Of a stretch of DNA of 13,007 nt, positions 7,182 to 13,007 are shown one piece after another. This DNA is from a bacterium UBA2214. GTDB taxonomy: Bacteria; Zhuqueibacterota; Zhuqueibacteria; Residuimicrobiales; Residuimicrobiaceae. The DNA is taken from positions 1 through 13,007 of the forward strand of contig DCUM01000071.1 in the NCBI GenBank assembly GCA_002327255.1. The letters are read 5' to 3'. The translations under genes and the position numbers were made by a program. The notes under the pieces are model-generated. The model did no database searches. It saw nothing but the letters and a program-made list of their open reading frames with translations, and was not told the origin of the DNA. Position 1 is the stretch's first letter. Each line of letters opens with the position of its first letter.

Positions 7182-8930
7182 ATGAAACTGTCATTCATCA
7201 AAAAACTTTTTGGCACGAAATCCGAAAGCAAGCCCGCTCCCAAGCAGGAAACGACCCCTCCGCGGGAGCACTCCCGCCGCCCGCGGCGCAAAGGGCGCCG
7301 CCCCCAGGGACCGCAACGCGTCGGGCAACCGAGCCGGCCGAGACCGGAGCAGCAGGAGCGCCCGGCTTCGCCGCCGCAGCAGCGCGGGCCGGATCAGCGC
7401 CGCCCGGAAAGACCGGCGCCCGCACGTGAGCCATTGGCGAAAATCGAAATTGAAAAACCCAAACCCGCCCCCGTCATTAAAAAAGAACCGCTGCCCGCGG
7501 TCACCCAGGATCAACTCTCCCAACCCATCCAGGCCGCCATGGCGCGCGCCGGTTGGACGGAAATGATGCCGGTTCAGGCACGCACCATTCCCTATCTGCT
7601 CGCCCGTCGCAATCTCATGGTGCAGTCGCGCACCGGCAGCGGTAAAACCGGCGCATTCGTCCTGCCCATGCTGGAACATCTCGATGCCGCCAGCAACAAC
7701 ACCCAGGCGCTGGTTCTGGTCCCCACCCGCGAACTGGCCAAACAGGTGGCCGAAGAAGCCAAACTGTTGTGCGGCGACAGCGGCCTCAAAGTCATCGCCG
7801 TCTACGGCGGCGTCGGTTATGGTCCACAGATTGAAGCATTTCGCGAAGGCGCTCACCTTGTCGTAGGCACGCCCGGCCGCGTCCTCGACCATCTCCTCAA
7901 ACGCTCGCTTAATCTCCATGAATTGCGCCTTCTCATCCTGGATGAAGCGGATCGCATGCTCTCCATGGGCTTTTATCCGGATATGAAACAGGTGCAAAAA
8001 TATCTGCCGGAAAAAGTCAATGCCTACATGTTCTCGGCGACGTTTCCGCCCTTTGTGCTGCGGCTGGCCGATGAATTTCTCGAAGACCCGGAATTCATCA
8101 GCCTGAGCGGTGATCAGGTCTATGTGGCCGAAACCGAGCACTGCTTTTACCTCGTGCCCCCCATGGACAAAGACCGCGCCCTGGTGCGCATCATCGAACT
8201 CGAGAACCCGGCCCAGGCCATCATCTTTTGCAACACGCGTTCTCAGGTGCATTATGTGGCCGTGGTCCTGCAGCGCTTTGGCTACAATGCGGATGAGTTG
8301 AGTTCCGACCTCTCCCAGAATGCCCGCGAGCAGGTGATGGCCCGCTTGCGGACGGGGAGTCTGCGCTTCCTCGTCGCCACCGATGTGGCCGCCCGCGGCA
8401 TCGATATTCCGCAACTCTCCGCGGTGATCATGTACGAGCCGCCCGAAGACCCCGAAGCGTATATTCATCGCGCCGGCCGCACGGGCCGGGCGGGCGCTGC
8501 CGGAGAAGCCATCTCCCTGGTCACTGAAATCGAACAGATCGAGCTGGATCGCATCGCGCGGCGCTTCCATTTCACCCTGCTGCAGCGCACTTTGCCGACC
8601 AATGAAGATGTCTCCACGCTGGTCACCGAACGCATCACCGCCATGCTGGAATCACGCTTTCGCGCGAAAGACAATGTGGAAAAAGAGCGTCTGCGCCGTT
8701 TCCTGCCCCTGGCGCAGAACCTCGCCGGCAACGAGGATTTGAATATGGTCATCGCCATGCTGCTGGATGAGTTCTATCAGGCCAGTCTGCATGCCCCGCT
8801 GGCGGCGGCCGTACCCGCGGCCGAAGAGAAGCGTCCCCAGGACGGGGAAGTGAGACGGTACGAGGAGCGCCGCAACAGCAATCGCCGGCGCCGGGGCCCG
8901 AGACGGCCCCCCCGCAACAACCCGTCCTGA
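7182..8930 (+). CDS. DEAD-box ATP-dependent RNA helicase
   Basis: 582 residues from ATG 7182, which has GAGG 11 bases upstream. An in-frame ATG at 7152 lies inside a palindrome without a ribosome binding site. Residues 1-108 are a basic, Pro/Arg/Gln-rich, probably disordered extension that begins with a short amphipathic stretch (MKLSFIKKLFG). The helicase core follows: Q-motif glutamine at 132, motif I RTGSGKTG (150-157), Ia PTRELA (181-186), Ib TPGR (230-233), DEAD (254-257), SAT (285-287), IV IIFCNTR (347-353), V ARGID (404-408), VI HRAGRTGR (429-436). All are intact, so it should be an active ATPase that unwinds or remodels RNA. Residues 470-540 resemble the helical C-terminal part of CshA/DeaD-type helicases, and the tail (557-582) is Arg-rich and probably binds RNA. 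DEAD-box proteins of this kind act in ribosome assembly, mRNA decay and cold adaptation; which applies here cannot be told. Its position behind rlmD suggests a ribosome-related job. Confidence 0.93.
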   Translation: MKLSFIKKLFGTKSESKPAPKQETTPPREHSRRPRRKGRRPQGPQRVGQPSRPRPEQQERPASPPQQRGPDQRRPERPAPAREPLAKIEIEKPKPAPVIKKEPLPAVTQDQLSQPIQAAMARAGWTEMMPVQARTIPYLLARRNLMVQSRTGSGKTGAFVLPMLEHLDAASNNTQALVLVPTRELAKQVAEEAKLLCGDSGLKVIAVYGGVGYGPQIEAFREGAHLVVGTPGRVLDHLLKRSLNLHELRLLILDEADRMLSMGFYPDMKQVQKYLPEKVNAYMFSATFPPFVLRLADEFLEDPEFISLSGDQVYVAETEHCFYLVPPMDKDRALVRIIELENPAQAIIFCNTRSQVHYVAVVLQRFGYNADELSSDLSQNAREQVMARLRTGSLRFLVATDVAARGIDIPQLSAVIMYEPPEDPEAYIHRAGRTGRAGAAGEAISLVTEIEQIELDRIARRFHFTLLQRTLPTNEDVSTLVTERITAMLESRFRAKDNVEKERLRRFLPLAQNLAGNEDLNMVIAMLLDEFYQASLHAPLAAAVPAAEEKRPQDGEVRRYEERRNSNRRRRGPRRPPRNNPS

Positions 8931-8943
8931 TAATTCACGAGGC

Positions 8944-8987
8944 GGCCTCCCATGCCTGGGGGCCTGACACGGCTCGTCCTTGAGCCG
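8944..8987 (+). other. Two hairpins just after the helicase stop codon
   Basis: GGCCTCC (8944-8950) and GGGGGCC (8958-8964) can pair over 7 bp, including one G-U on the plus strand. CGGCTC (8970-8975) and GAGCCG (8982-8987) pair over 6 bp. Both lie within 60 bases of the helicase stop. There is no T-run directly after either, so they would serve as 3'-end protection or Rho-dependent termination rather than intrinsic termination. Confidence 0.35.
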
Positions 8988-8994
8988 CCACCAA

Positions 8995-9145
8995 AGACGC
9001 AGTTGAAAAAACCGGATCAACCCCGGGGTCGCCGTTTCCTGTGACCCCGGGGTTCCCTATGCGACTGTTTTTATGGATGCGGATTTTCCGGATTTGCTGC
9101 ATAAACCGCAGCCCTGTCAGGAACAGCCCTTTTTCAACAGCCTCC
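8995..9145. mobile_element. MITE-like segment with imperfect terminal inverted repeats
   Basis: The left end 8995-9010 (AGACGCAGTTGAAAAA) and the right end 9130-9145, read on the minus strand (GGAGGCTGTTGAAAAA), agree at 13 of 16 positions. GTTGAAAAA/TTTTTCAAC is perfect. The segment is about 150 bases, has no coding capacity, and contains a strong internal hairpin (9019-9054). It fills most of the gap between helicase and nfo. Ends of the type GGCTGTTGAAAAA are familiar to me from insertion-sequence and MITE ends in environmental bacteria, but I cannot name a family. No clean target duplication is visible; a CCAA occurs at both margins but not flush with the repeats. It could also be a purely regulatory intergenic region. 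Confidence 0.35.
9019..9054. repeat. Perfect 12-bp stem hairpin with 12-base loop
   Basis: AACCCCGGGGTC (9019-9030) and GACCCCGGGGTT (9043-9054) are exact reverse complements around GCCGTTTCCTGT. On the minus strand six T follow after 7 bases (9011-9006). On the plus strand only a T5 lies 13 bases downstream. It could end helicase transcription weakly or be the core of the surrounding inverted-repeat element. Confidence 0.6.
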
Positions 9146-9193
9146 AACCTGGGGGAACGCCTCATTTTTTCATCACATACTCTCAGACAGAAC

Positions 9194-10042
9194 ATGAAAT
9201 ACATCGGTGCACATGTCAGCGCCAGTGGCGGTGTCTCCCGCGCGCCGCAAAACGCGCAAGCCATTGGCGCTCAAGCCTTCGCCCTATTCACAAAAAATCA
9301 ACGGCAATGGCTGGCCGCCCCCCTGGCGGCGGATGAAATCGAACGTTTTGCGGCAACCTGTCGCGATCTGGGTTACACCCCGGACAAGATTCTCCCGCAT
9401 GACAGTTATCTCATCAACCTGGGGCATCCCCAAGCCGGGCCGCTGCAAAAATCGCGGGACGCCTTCATCGGCGAGATGCAACGTTGTCAGCAGCTGGGAC
9501 TGCAAATGCTCAATTTTCATCCCGGGGCGCACCTGCAACAATTATCCGAGCAGGAATGTCTCGCGCGCATTGCGGAATCCATCAATCAGGCGCTGGAAAA
9601 CAGTGAGGGAGTGACCGCGGTCATCGAAAACACCGCCGGTCAGGGGAGTATGGTCGGTCATCGTTTCGAACAGCTCGCCGAGATCATCGCCCGGATCAAG
9701 GATCAGGCGCGCGCCGGCGTCTGCCTGGATACCTGTCATCTCTTCGCCGCGGGATATGACTTGCGCGAACCGGCTGCTTACGAGGAGACCATGCAGGCCT
9801 TTGCATCCATCGTCGGATACGGATATCTGCGCGGCATGCATGTCAACGACGCCAAAAAACCCCTGGGAAGCCGTGTGGATCGCCATGCACCCATCGGCAA
9901 AGGCTTTCTGGGTCTGGAGGCTTTTCGCCTGCTCATGCAGGATGAGCGCCTGAACGGCATTCCGCTCATCCTCGAAACCCCGGAGCCCGAGCGCTGGCCG
10001 GAGGAAATCGCCCTGCTTTACGACCTGGCAAATAATACATAA
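9194..10042 (+). CDS. nfo: Endonuclease IV (AP endonuclease)
   Basis: 282 residues, close to the 285 of E. coli Nfo. It is a TIM-barrel enzyme that cuts 5' of abasic sites in DNA during base-excision repair and removes 3' blocking groups. All nine metal ligands of the trinuclear zinc site are present: His69 (LPHD), His109 (NFHPG), Glu145 (IENTAGQG), Asp179 and His182 (CLDTCH), His216 (MHVND), Asp229 and His231 (VDRHAPIG), Glu261 (LILETP). The start is the ATG at 9194 because the family begins MKYIGAHVSASGG. The frame stays open for 51 codons further upstream, but that stretch has no homology and includes the intergenic hairpin. No strong Shine-Dalgarno is seen. The gene is separated from the helicase by 263 bases and probably has its own transcription signal. 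It ends directly before a terminator used by the convergent gene. Confidence 0.95.
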   Translation: MKYIGAHVSASGGVSRAPQNAQAIGAQAFALFTKNQRQWLAAPLAADEIERFAATCRDLGYTPDKILPHDSYLINLGHPQAGPLQKSRDAFIGEMQRCQQLGLQMLNFHPGAHLQQLSEQECLARIAESINQALENSEGVTAVIENTAGQGSMVGHRFEQLAEIIARIKDQARAGVCLDTCHLFAAGYDLREPAAYEETMQAFASIVGYGYLRGMHVNDAKKPLGSRVDRHAPIGKGFLGLEAFRLLMQDERLNGIPLILETPEPERWPEEIALLYDLANNT

Positions 10043-10078
10043 AAAAAGCCACCCTGCGCGGCCTCCGCGAGGGTGGCT
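10041..10078 (-). terminator. Strong intrinsic terminator of the trxB-LiaF-like operon
   Basis: On the minus strand, AGCCACCCT and AGGGTGGCT form a 9-bp stem, extended by CGCGG/CCGCG across a one-base bulge to a 3-base loop. A T-run follows (A tract 10041-10047 on the plus strand, its last A being part of the stem). It lies 25 bases after the stop of the LiaF-like gene. The hairpin begins five bases after the nfo stop. Read on the plus strand it lacks a T-run, so it serves mainly the minus-strand operon. Confidence 0.85.
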
Positions 10079-10103
10079 GTAACCTCGGCTATACTCAAAC
10101 AAA

Positions 10104-10703
10104 TCAGTAAATCCGGATGTCTCCCATGCCGACCCGGCAGACCAGATGCAATCTGGCGGGCGCGTCGTCATATTCCGGCGTCTTGAAATGGATCTCCTGT
10201 CCGAATCCATCCGCCTTGCGATCCAGCACCTTGATGTCGCCCAGACTCACCCGGGTGGAAATCTGAACCGGGACATCCGGCGCCAGATCGACCTGAATAT
10301 CACCCACGATACAGTGCAGATAGAGCTGATGTTCGCCGGGGGCCAGCTTTATCTGAGAAGCATCTACAATGATCGATCCCACACCCGTTTTCGCCTCGCC
10401 GCCCTTGAATTCGGGTTGCGCCAGCTTGAGCCGCACATCCCCAAGCACATTGCTCTGCAACAAGCCCCGTGCAGACGACGGTATGGACTGATAGGCCGAC
10501 TCGTCACCGTTTCCGGCTGCCGCATCCCGGCTCTTCGCCTCATAAATCAGATAAATCCCCAACAGGATCAGCGCGATGGGCCAATTGCGGAAAAAAAATC
10601 CCAGCAAATTGAACGGATGCAGATTGTCTGTGAGCAGGAGCACGCCGATGACGACGAGTAGCGCCCCCCAAAATAGTTTGTTGCTGCTGGATGAAGTGGA
10701 CAT
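10104..10703 (-). CDS. LiaF-like protein with two membrane segments and Gly-Asp-Ile repeats
   Basis: 199 residues from the ATG at 10701-10703, which has AGAGGAG five bases upstream. The open frame continues upstream but would run into trxB. Residues about 9-26 and 36-56 are two transmembrane segments (LiaI/DUF5668-like hairpin), followed by a charged linker. The C-terminal half (80-199) is a series of short beta strands repeating an xGDIxh pattern: VLGDVRLKL (87-95), GVGSIIVDA (107-115), IVGDIQVDL (132-140), SLGDIKVL (153-160), GMGDIRIY (192-199). This matches the C-terminal domain of LiaF and DUF4097-type proteins, which form right-angle beta repeat folds. In Firmicutes, LiaF restrains the LiaRS envelope-stress sensor, but no sensor kinase or regulator is adjacent here, so that role should not be assumed. 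It lies 46 bases behind trxB, very likely in the same transcript, and ends in a strong terminator. Confidence 0.8.
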   Translation of the reverse strand: MSTSSSSNKLFWGALLVVIGVLLLTDNLHPFNLLGFFFRNWPIALILLGIYLIYEAKSRDAAAGNGDESAYQSIPSSARGLLQSNVLGDVRLKLAQPEFKGGEAKTGVGSIIVDASQIKLAPGEHQLYLHCIVGDIQVDLAPDVPVQISTRVSLGDIKVLDRKADGFGQEIHFKTPEYDDAPARLHLVCRVGMGDIRIY

Positions 10704-10749
10704 GATATCTCCTCTGTGTTTTAACCCCTGGCGTGGACGGCATGCTCTG

Positions 10750-11685
10750 TTATTTTCCGGGGTATCCTCTGCCTTCATGTTCTGCAATATATCTTTCGGC
10801 TTCGAGGGCGGCGGCACAGCCGGAGCCCGCCGCGGTGATGGCTTGCCGATAGATGGAATCCTGTACATCGCCGCAGGCGAAGACACCGGCCAGATTGGTA
10901 TGGGTGCGGCGGTCTGTGGCGATGTAATTGCCCGCATCCAGATCGACCTGACCCGCAAAAAGTTCGGTGTTGGGTTTATGACCGATGAAGACGAAAACCC
11001 CATCCACGGCAAAGTCGCTGATCGCCTGCGTCTTGACATTGCGCAGCTTCAGTTGGGTGACCGTCTCCTGCCCGACGACCTCTTCGACCACGCTGTCCCA
11101 TATAAAGGAGACTTTTTCATTGTTTTCCGCGCGTTCCTGCAGGATCGCATCGGCACGCAGCCGGTCGCGGCGATGGATGATGGTCACCTGTGCGGCAAAG
11201 CGGGTTAAAAAAAGGCCTTCATCCAAAGCGCTGTTGCCGCCGCCGATCACCGCGACTTTTTTGCCGCTGAAAAAGAAACCGTCGCAGGTGGCGCAATAGG
11301 AGACCCCCTTGCCGATATATTTGTCTTCACCCGGCACCCCCAGCCTTTTGGGGGTGGATCCCGTGGCGATGATCACCACCCGGCTGCTGAAGGATTGGGT
11401 AGCGGTGCTGACGTGTTTGATCTCTCCGCTCAGGTCCACGCTGGTGACGACATCGTAGAGCATTTCAGCGCCAAAACGCGTTGCCTGTTTTTCGAAGAGC
11501 TGGTACATTTCGAATCCGCCCAACCCTTCCGGGAAACCGGGAAAATTTTCCAGGTCATTGGTCAGCGTCACCTGCCCGCCGCGTTCCATCCCGGAGATGA
11601 CCAGGGGGCGCAAATTGGCGCGTGCGGCATAGATGGCGGCGGTGAACCCTGCAGGCCCTGAGCCAATGATAATGACTTCTCTCAC
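10750..11685 (-). CDS. trxB: Thioredoxin reductase
   Basis: 311 residues, the normal length for the low-molecular-weight bacterial enzyme. FAD-binding GSGPAG (8-13) opens the protein. The redox-active disulfide is CATC (131-134) in SYCATCDGFFF. NADPH binding is shown by GGGNSA (148-153) and HRRDRLRA (171-178), the arginines being typical of NADPH rather than NADH preference. The second FAD motif is FACGDVQD (269-276). The enzyme moves electrons from NADPH through FAD to thioredoxin in the cytoplasm and so supports ribonucleotide reduction, peroxide defence and repair of oxidised thiols. No thioredoxin gene lies in the window. The start is GTG (11683-11685) with an excellent GGAGG seven bases upstream; a candidate promoter lies in the 100-base gap before it. 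The LiaF-like gene follows after 46 bases. Confidence 0.96.
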   Translation of the reverse strand: MREVIIIGSGPAGFTAAIYAARANLRPLVISGMERGGQVTLTNDLENFPGFPEGLGGFEMYQLFEKQATRFGAEMLYDVVTSVDLSGEIKHVSTATQSFSSRVVIIATGSTPKRLGVPGEDKYIGKGVSYCATCDGFFFSGKKVAVIGGGNSALDEGLFLTRFAAQVTIIHRRDRLRADAILQERAENNEKVSFIWDSVVEEVVGQETVTQLKLRNVKTQAISDFAVDGVFVFIGHKPNTELFAGQVDLDAGNYIATDRRTHTNLAGVFACGDVQDSIYRQAITAAGSGCAAALEAERYIAEHEGRGYPGK

Positions 11686-11721
11686 GTTCTTTCCTCCACA
11701 ATTTTACAGTTTGCCTGTGTG

Positions 11722-11751
11722 TGTATACATTAGATTCATCACCGTCGACAA
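11722..11751 (-). promoter_or_regulatory. Candidate promoter for trxB
   Basis: On the minus strand, TTGTCG (11751-11746) and TATACA (11727-11722) are spaced by 18 bases, each matching four of six consensus positions. They lie 37 to 66 bases before the GTG start, in the gap behind the Nif3 gene. No clear terminator separates the two genes, so read-through from upstream is also possible. Confidence 0.3.
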
Positions 11752-11785
11752 GTATTCACTCTATTTTCATCGTCCTTAAAAAATT

Positions 11786-12526
11786 TCAAACCGGATTGGA
11801 GATGTCGACAAATTCCACTTCCAGGCCAAATTTTGCGGCCACGTGTTCCCCGAGGGCGCGAATCCCCAGCCGTTCCGTGGCGTGGTGCCCGGCTGCCCCA
11901 AAATGGATACCGCCTTCGCGCGCAAGATAGTAACTGGCTTCGCTGGGCTCACCGGTGATGTAGGCATCGAGGCGCGCATCGATCGCCAGGCTCAAATCCC
12001 GCGCGGCGCCGCCGGAGCAGAGTCCGATATGACGAATTTCTTCGGGACCGTAGTCAAAGAAAACCGGCTCTTTGGCGAAAACCTCGGTGACGAGGGCGTG
12101 GAGATGCGCCGCGCTCATGGGTTCAACGCAGCCCTTGAGTCCGATCTCCCCGAGGGGTGAGATATTGTAGAGTCCCAGCGCCCGTGCTGCGAGTATATTA
12201 TTGCCGATCTCGTCATGCTTGTCAAGCGCCAGGTGATAGGCCAGCAGGGTTATGCTGTTTTGCAGCAGCAGGGCGAGGCGCTGTTTATAGGGCCCGCGCA
12301 CCACCCGGCTGTCGCGATCCCACAACATGCCATGATGCACCATGATCACATCGGCCTCCTTTTCAATGGCGGCTTCAAACAACGCGACGCTGGCGGAGAC
12401 GCCGGTCACGATATGGCGGACAGATTCGCGGCCCTCGACCTGCAGCCCCATGGGCCCGTAATCGGGCACTTGATGGACTTTAAGATAGTCGTCCAGATAA
12501 CCGATCAGCTCGTCCCGTTTGATCAT
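11786..12526 (-). CDS. Nif3/YbgI-family dinuclear metal-binding protein
   Basis: 246 residues, the short (YbgI-like) form without the extra inserted domain of some homologues. Metal-site residues are visible: His64-His65 in VHHG, Asp102 in LALDKHDEIGNN, and His214/His215 with Glu218 in GAAGHHATE. GLQVEG near residue 27 is another family hallmark. Family members form hexameric rings with two metal ions per subunit. They have been proposed to be GTP cyclohydrolase I type 2 or other hydrolases, but the true function is unsettled, so the annotation should stay at family level. The start is the ATG at 12524-12526 with GAGG seven bases upstream. In many bacteria this gene is followed by a zinc-ribbon protein gene; here trxB follows after 100 bases instead. 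Confidence 0.9.
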   Translation of the reverse strand: MIKRDELIGYLDDYLKVHQVPDYGPMGLQVEGRESVRHIVTGVSASVALFEAAIEKEADVIMVHHGMLWDRDSRVVRGPYKQRLALLLQNSITLLAYHLALDKHDEIGNNILAARALGLYNISPLGEIGLKGCVEPMSAAHLHALVTEVFAKEPVFFDYGPEEIRHIGLCSGGAARDLSLAIDARLDAYITGEPSEASYYLAREGGIHFGAAGHHATERLGIRALGEHVAAKFGLEVEFVDISNPV

Positions 12527-12553
12527 TTCAGACCTCGATTGTTTGACATTACC

Positions 12554-12747
12554 CCGTGTCGCCCTGCGCGGTCCGTTGGTGCTGCAAGAAGCGTCTCTTA
12601 TCCCAGGGTCTGAATGGTGGCATACGGACCAGCGCCTTGAGGCCGCCAGAAATTCTTATGAATTCCCGGCGACGGTCTGGTCTCTCCTGCGGCACGCGGC
12701 CAAAGCCTGTCGCGTCGGCGGATTGTCATTGACTTTCTGCGCCACGG
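12554..12747 (-). ncRNA. Possible structured RNA or folded leader upstream of the Nif3 gene
   Basis: The stretch is GC-rich between AT-rich flanks and has no credible reading frame. On the minus strand it can form several helices. (1) Arms 12660-12671 and 12644-12655 give a 12-bp stem with an AUAA loop, including two G-U pairs that work only on the minus strand. (2) Arms 12566-12576 and 12624-12635 give 11 bp (GCGC plus GGUCCGU/ACGGACC) with one bulged base. (3) CCGTG/CACGG at 12743-12747 and 12554-12558 could close the whole domain. A TTGACC -35-like hexamer lies just upstream (about 12769-12774). I do not recognise a family: it lacks the conserved cores of RNase P RNA, tmRNA, 6S and SRP RNA. 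It may equally be a degenerate gene. Confidence 0.28.
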
Positions 12748-12752
12748 CATTT

Positions 12753-13007
12753 ACAACACTAATTTAAGCGGTCAACAATCAAATACAAGTAAAATTAGGG
12801 ATCATCCGAAAAATGCGTACCTGAATGAACCGCCGGGAAAGCGCCGAGGAACGCCAGGGGATTTGGAAAATATAGTTCAATATGAAACTTGATGAATGAT
12901 CAAACATAATAATCGGTTTGGCAATTAGAATTCATGGACACCTCGGTCCTGGATGATTAGAATCAGTCTATCCGGCTGCTTTAGCGTATGAATTGCAAAA
13001 GGCAAAA
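12753..13007. other. AT-rich non-coding stretch at the window edge
   Basis: No convincing gene on either strand. Stops are frequent in all frames and there is no ribosome binding site next to a long frame. It contains the CGCC-centred repeat units listed separately and AT-rich sequence that could hold promoters for the Nif3 transcript or for a gene beyond the right edge. Confidence 0.6.
12829..12860. repeat. Three CGCC-centred units with about 10-11 base period
   Basis: CGCC occurs at 12831-12834, 12842-12845 and 12852-12855, each followed by a purine run (GGGAAAG, GAGGAA, AGGGGA). The purine-rich, CGCC-phased layout, preceded by GAAC, resembles the short dispersed intergenic repeats of the 'GAACCGCCAAGACGCCAAGG' kind that I recall from environmental bacterial genomes. 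Only this one copy is in the window. Confidence 0.4.

Noticed and set aside
7191..8570. 459-codon minus-strand open frame opposite the helicase
   Set aside because: It covers a gene with every DEAD-box motif intact; the His/Phe/Gly-rich product is typical of antisense to a GC-rich gene.
9041..9193. 51-codon N-terminal extension of endonuclease IV
   Set aside because: It begins inside a strong hairpin, and the Nfo family starts at MKYIGAHVSASGG with all ligands in E. coli register from that Met.
10704..11039. Upstream extension of the LiaF-like gene
   Set aside because: It runs into trxB in another frame, while AGAGGAG sits correctly before the ATG at 10703.
12562..12574. GGACCGCG on the minus strand, reminiscent of a T-box antiterminator motif
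   Set aside because: The required UGGNACCGCG is not complete, there is no specifier stem or terminator, and the downstream gene is not a tRNA synthetase or amino-acid gene.
12679..12690. GCAGGAGAGACC on the minus strand, reminiscent of a cobalamin riboswitch B12 box
   Set aside because: The GCCACTG motif and the other conserved upstream segments of the riboswitch are missing, and the downstream gene is not a cobalamin gene.
12519..12767. 82-codon plus-strand open frame in the right intergenic region
   Set aside because: No ribosome binding site, no domain, and its start overlaps the Nif3 gene start. It is probably random.

Overview
The window is a chromosomal stretch from a Gram-negative bacterium of moderately high GC, with frequent GTG starts and compact operons. 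The best taxonomic hint is the very large predicted outer-membrane barrel at the left. It carries a 'GSITRGVTVGNN' block, an 'NINVSGKV..LTDQSTPIQPEGTTQ' block and a 'YVIDY..AQITFTRRRLITADSRL' block, which I associate with uncharacterised surface proteins of the FCB superphylum (Calditrichota, KSB1, Ignavibacteria-like lineages). This assignment is an inference from memory of the family. No rRNA, tRNA, CRISPR array or intact transposase is visible.

Left block (26-4850, minus strand): a small membrane-anchored protein of unknown function, an intrinsic terminator, a secreted six-bladed NHL propeller, and the roughly 1134-residue barrel protein 22 bases behind it. The last two look translationally paired and probably work together at the envelope. 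An AT-rich divergent promoter region (4851-5080) separates this block from the plus-strand genes.

Middle block (5081-10042, plus strand): an NlpC/P60 cell-wall hydrolase lipoprotein, an RlmD/RumA-type 23S rRNA m5U methyltransferase with its 4Fe-4S cysteines, a DEAD-box RNA helicase with long basic tails, then a 263-base gap with hairpins and a MITE-like inverted-repeat segment, then endonuclease IV with all nine zinc ligands. The methyltransferase and helicase suggest a ribosome or RNA maintenance pair; endonuclease IV adds base-excision repair.

Right block (10104-12526, minus strand): a Nif3-family dinuclear metal protein, thioredoxin reductase and a LiaF-like two-TM protein whose soluble part repeats a Gly-Asp-Ile motif. 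The last two share a likely operon that ends in a strong intrinsic terminator placed just after the convergent endonuclease gene. The final 481 bases contain no credible gene. Their GC-rich half can fold into several helices on the minus strand (a possible structured RNA or nif3 leader), and the AT-rich half holds three CGCC-centred units resembling a dispersed repeat.

Most of the window is housekeeping. The parts that deserve a second look are the barrel/NHL pair with a terminator pressed against the NHL start, the possible RNA upstream of nif3, and the inverted-repeat segment before nfo. I did not find convincing evidence of a new defence or mobile system.
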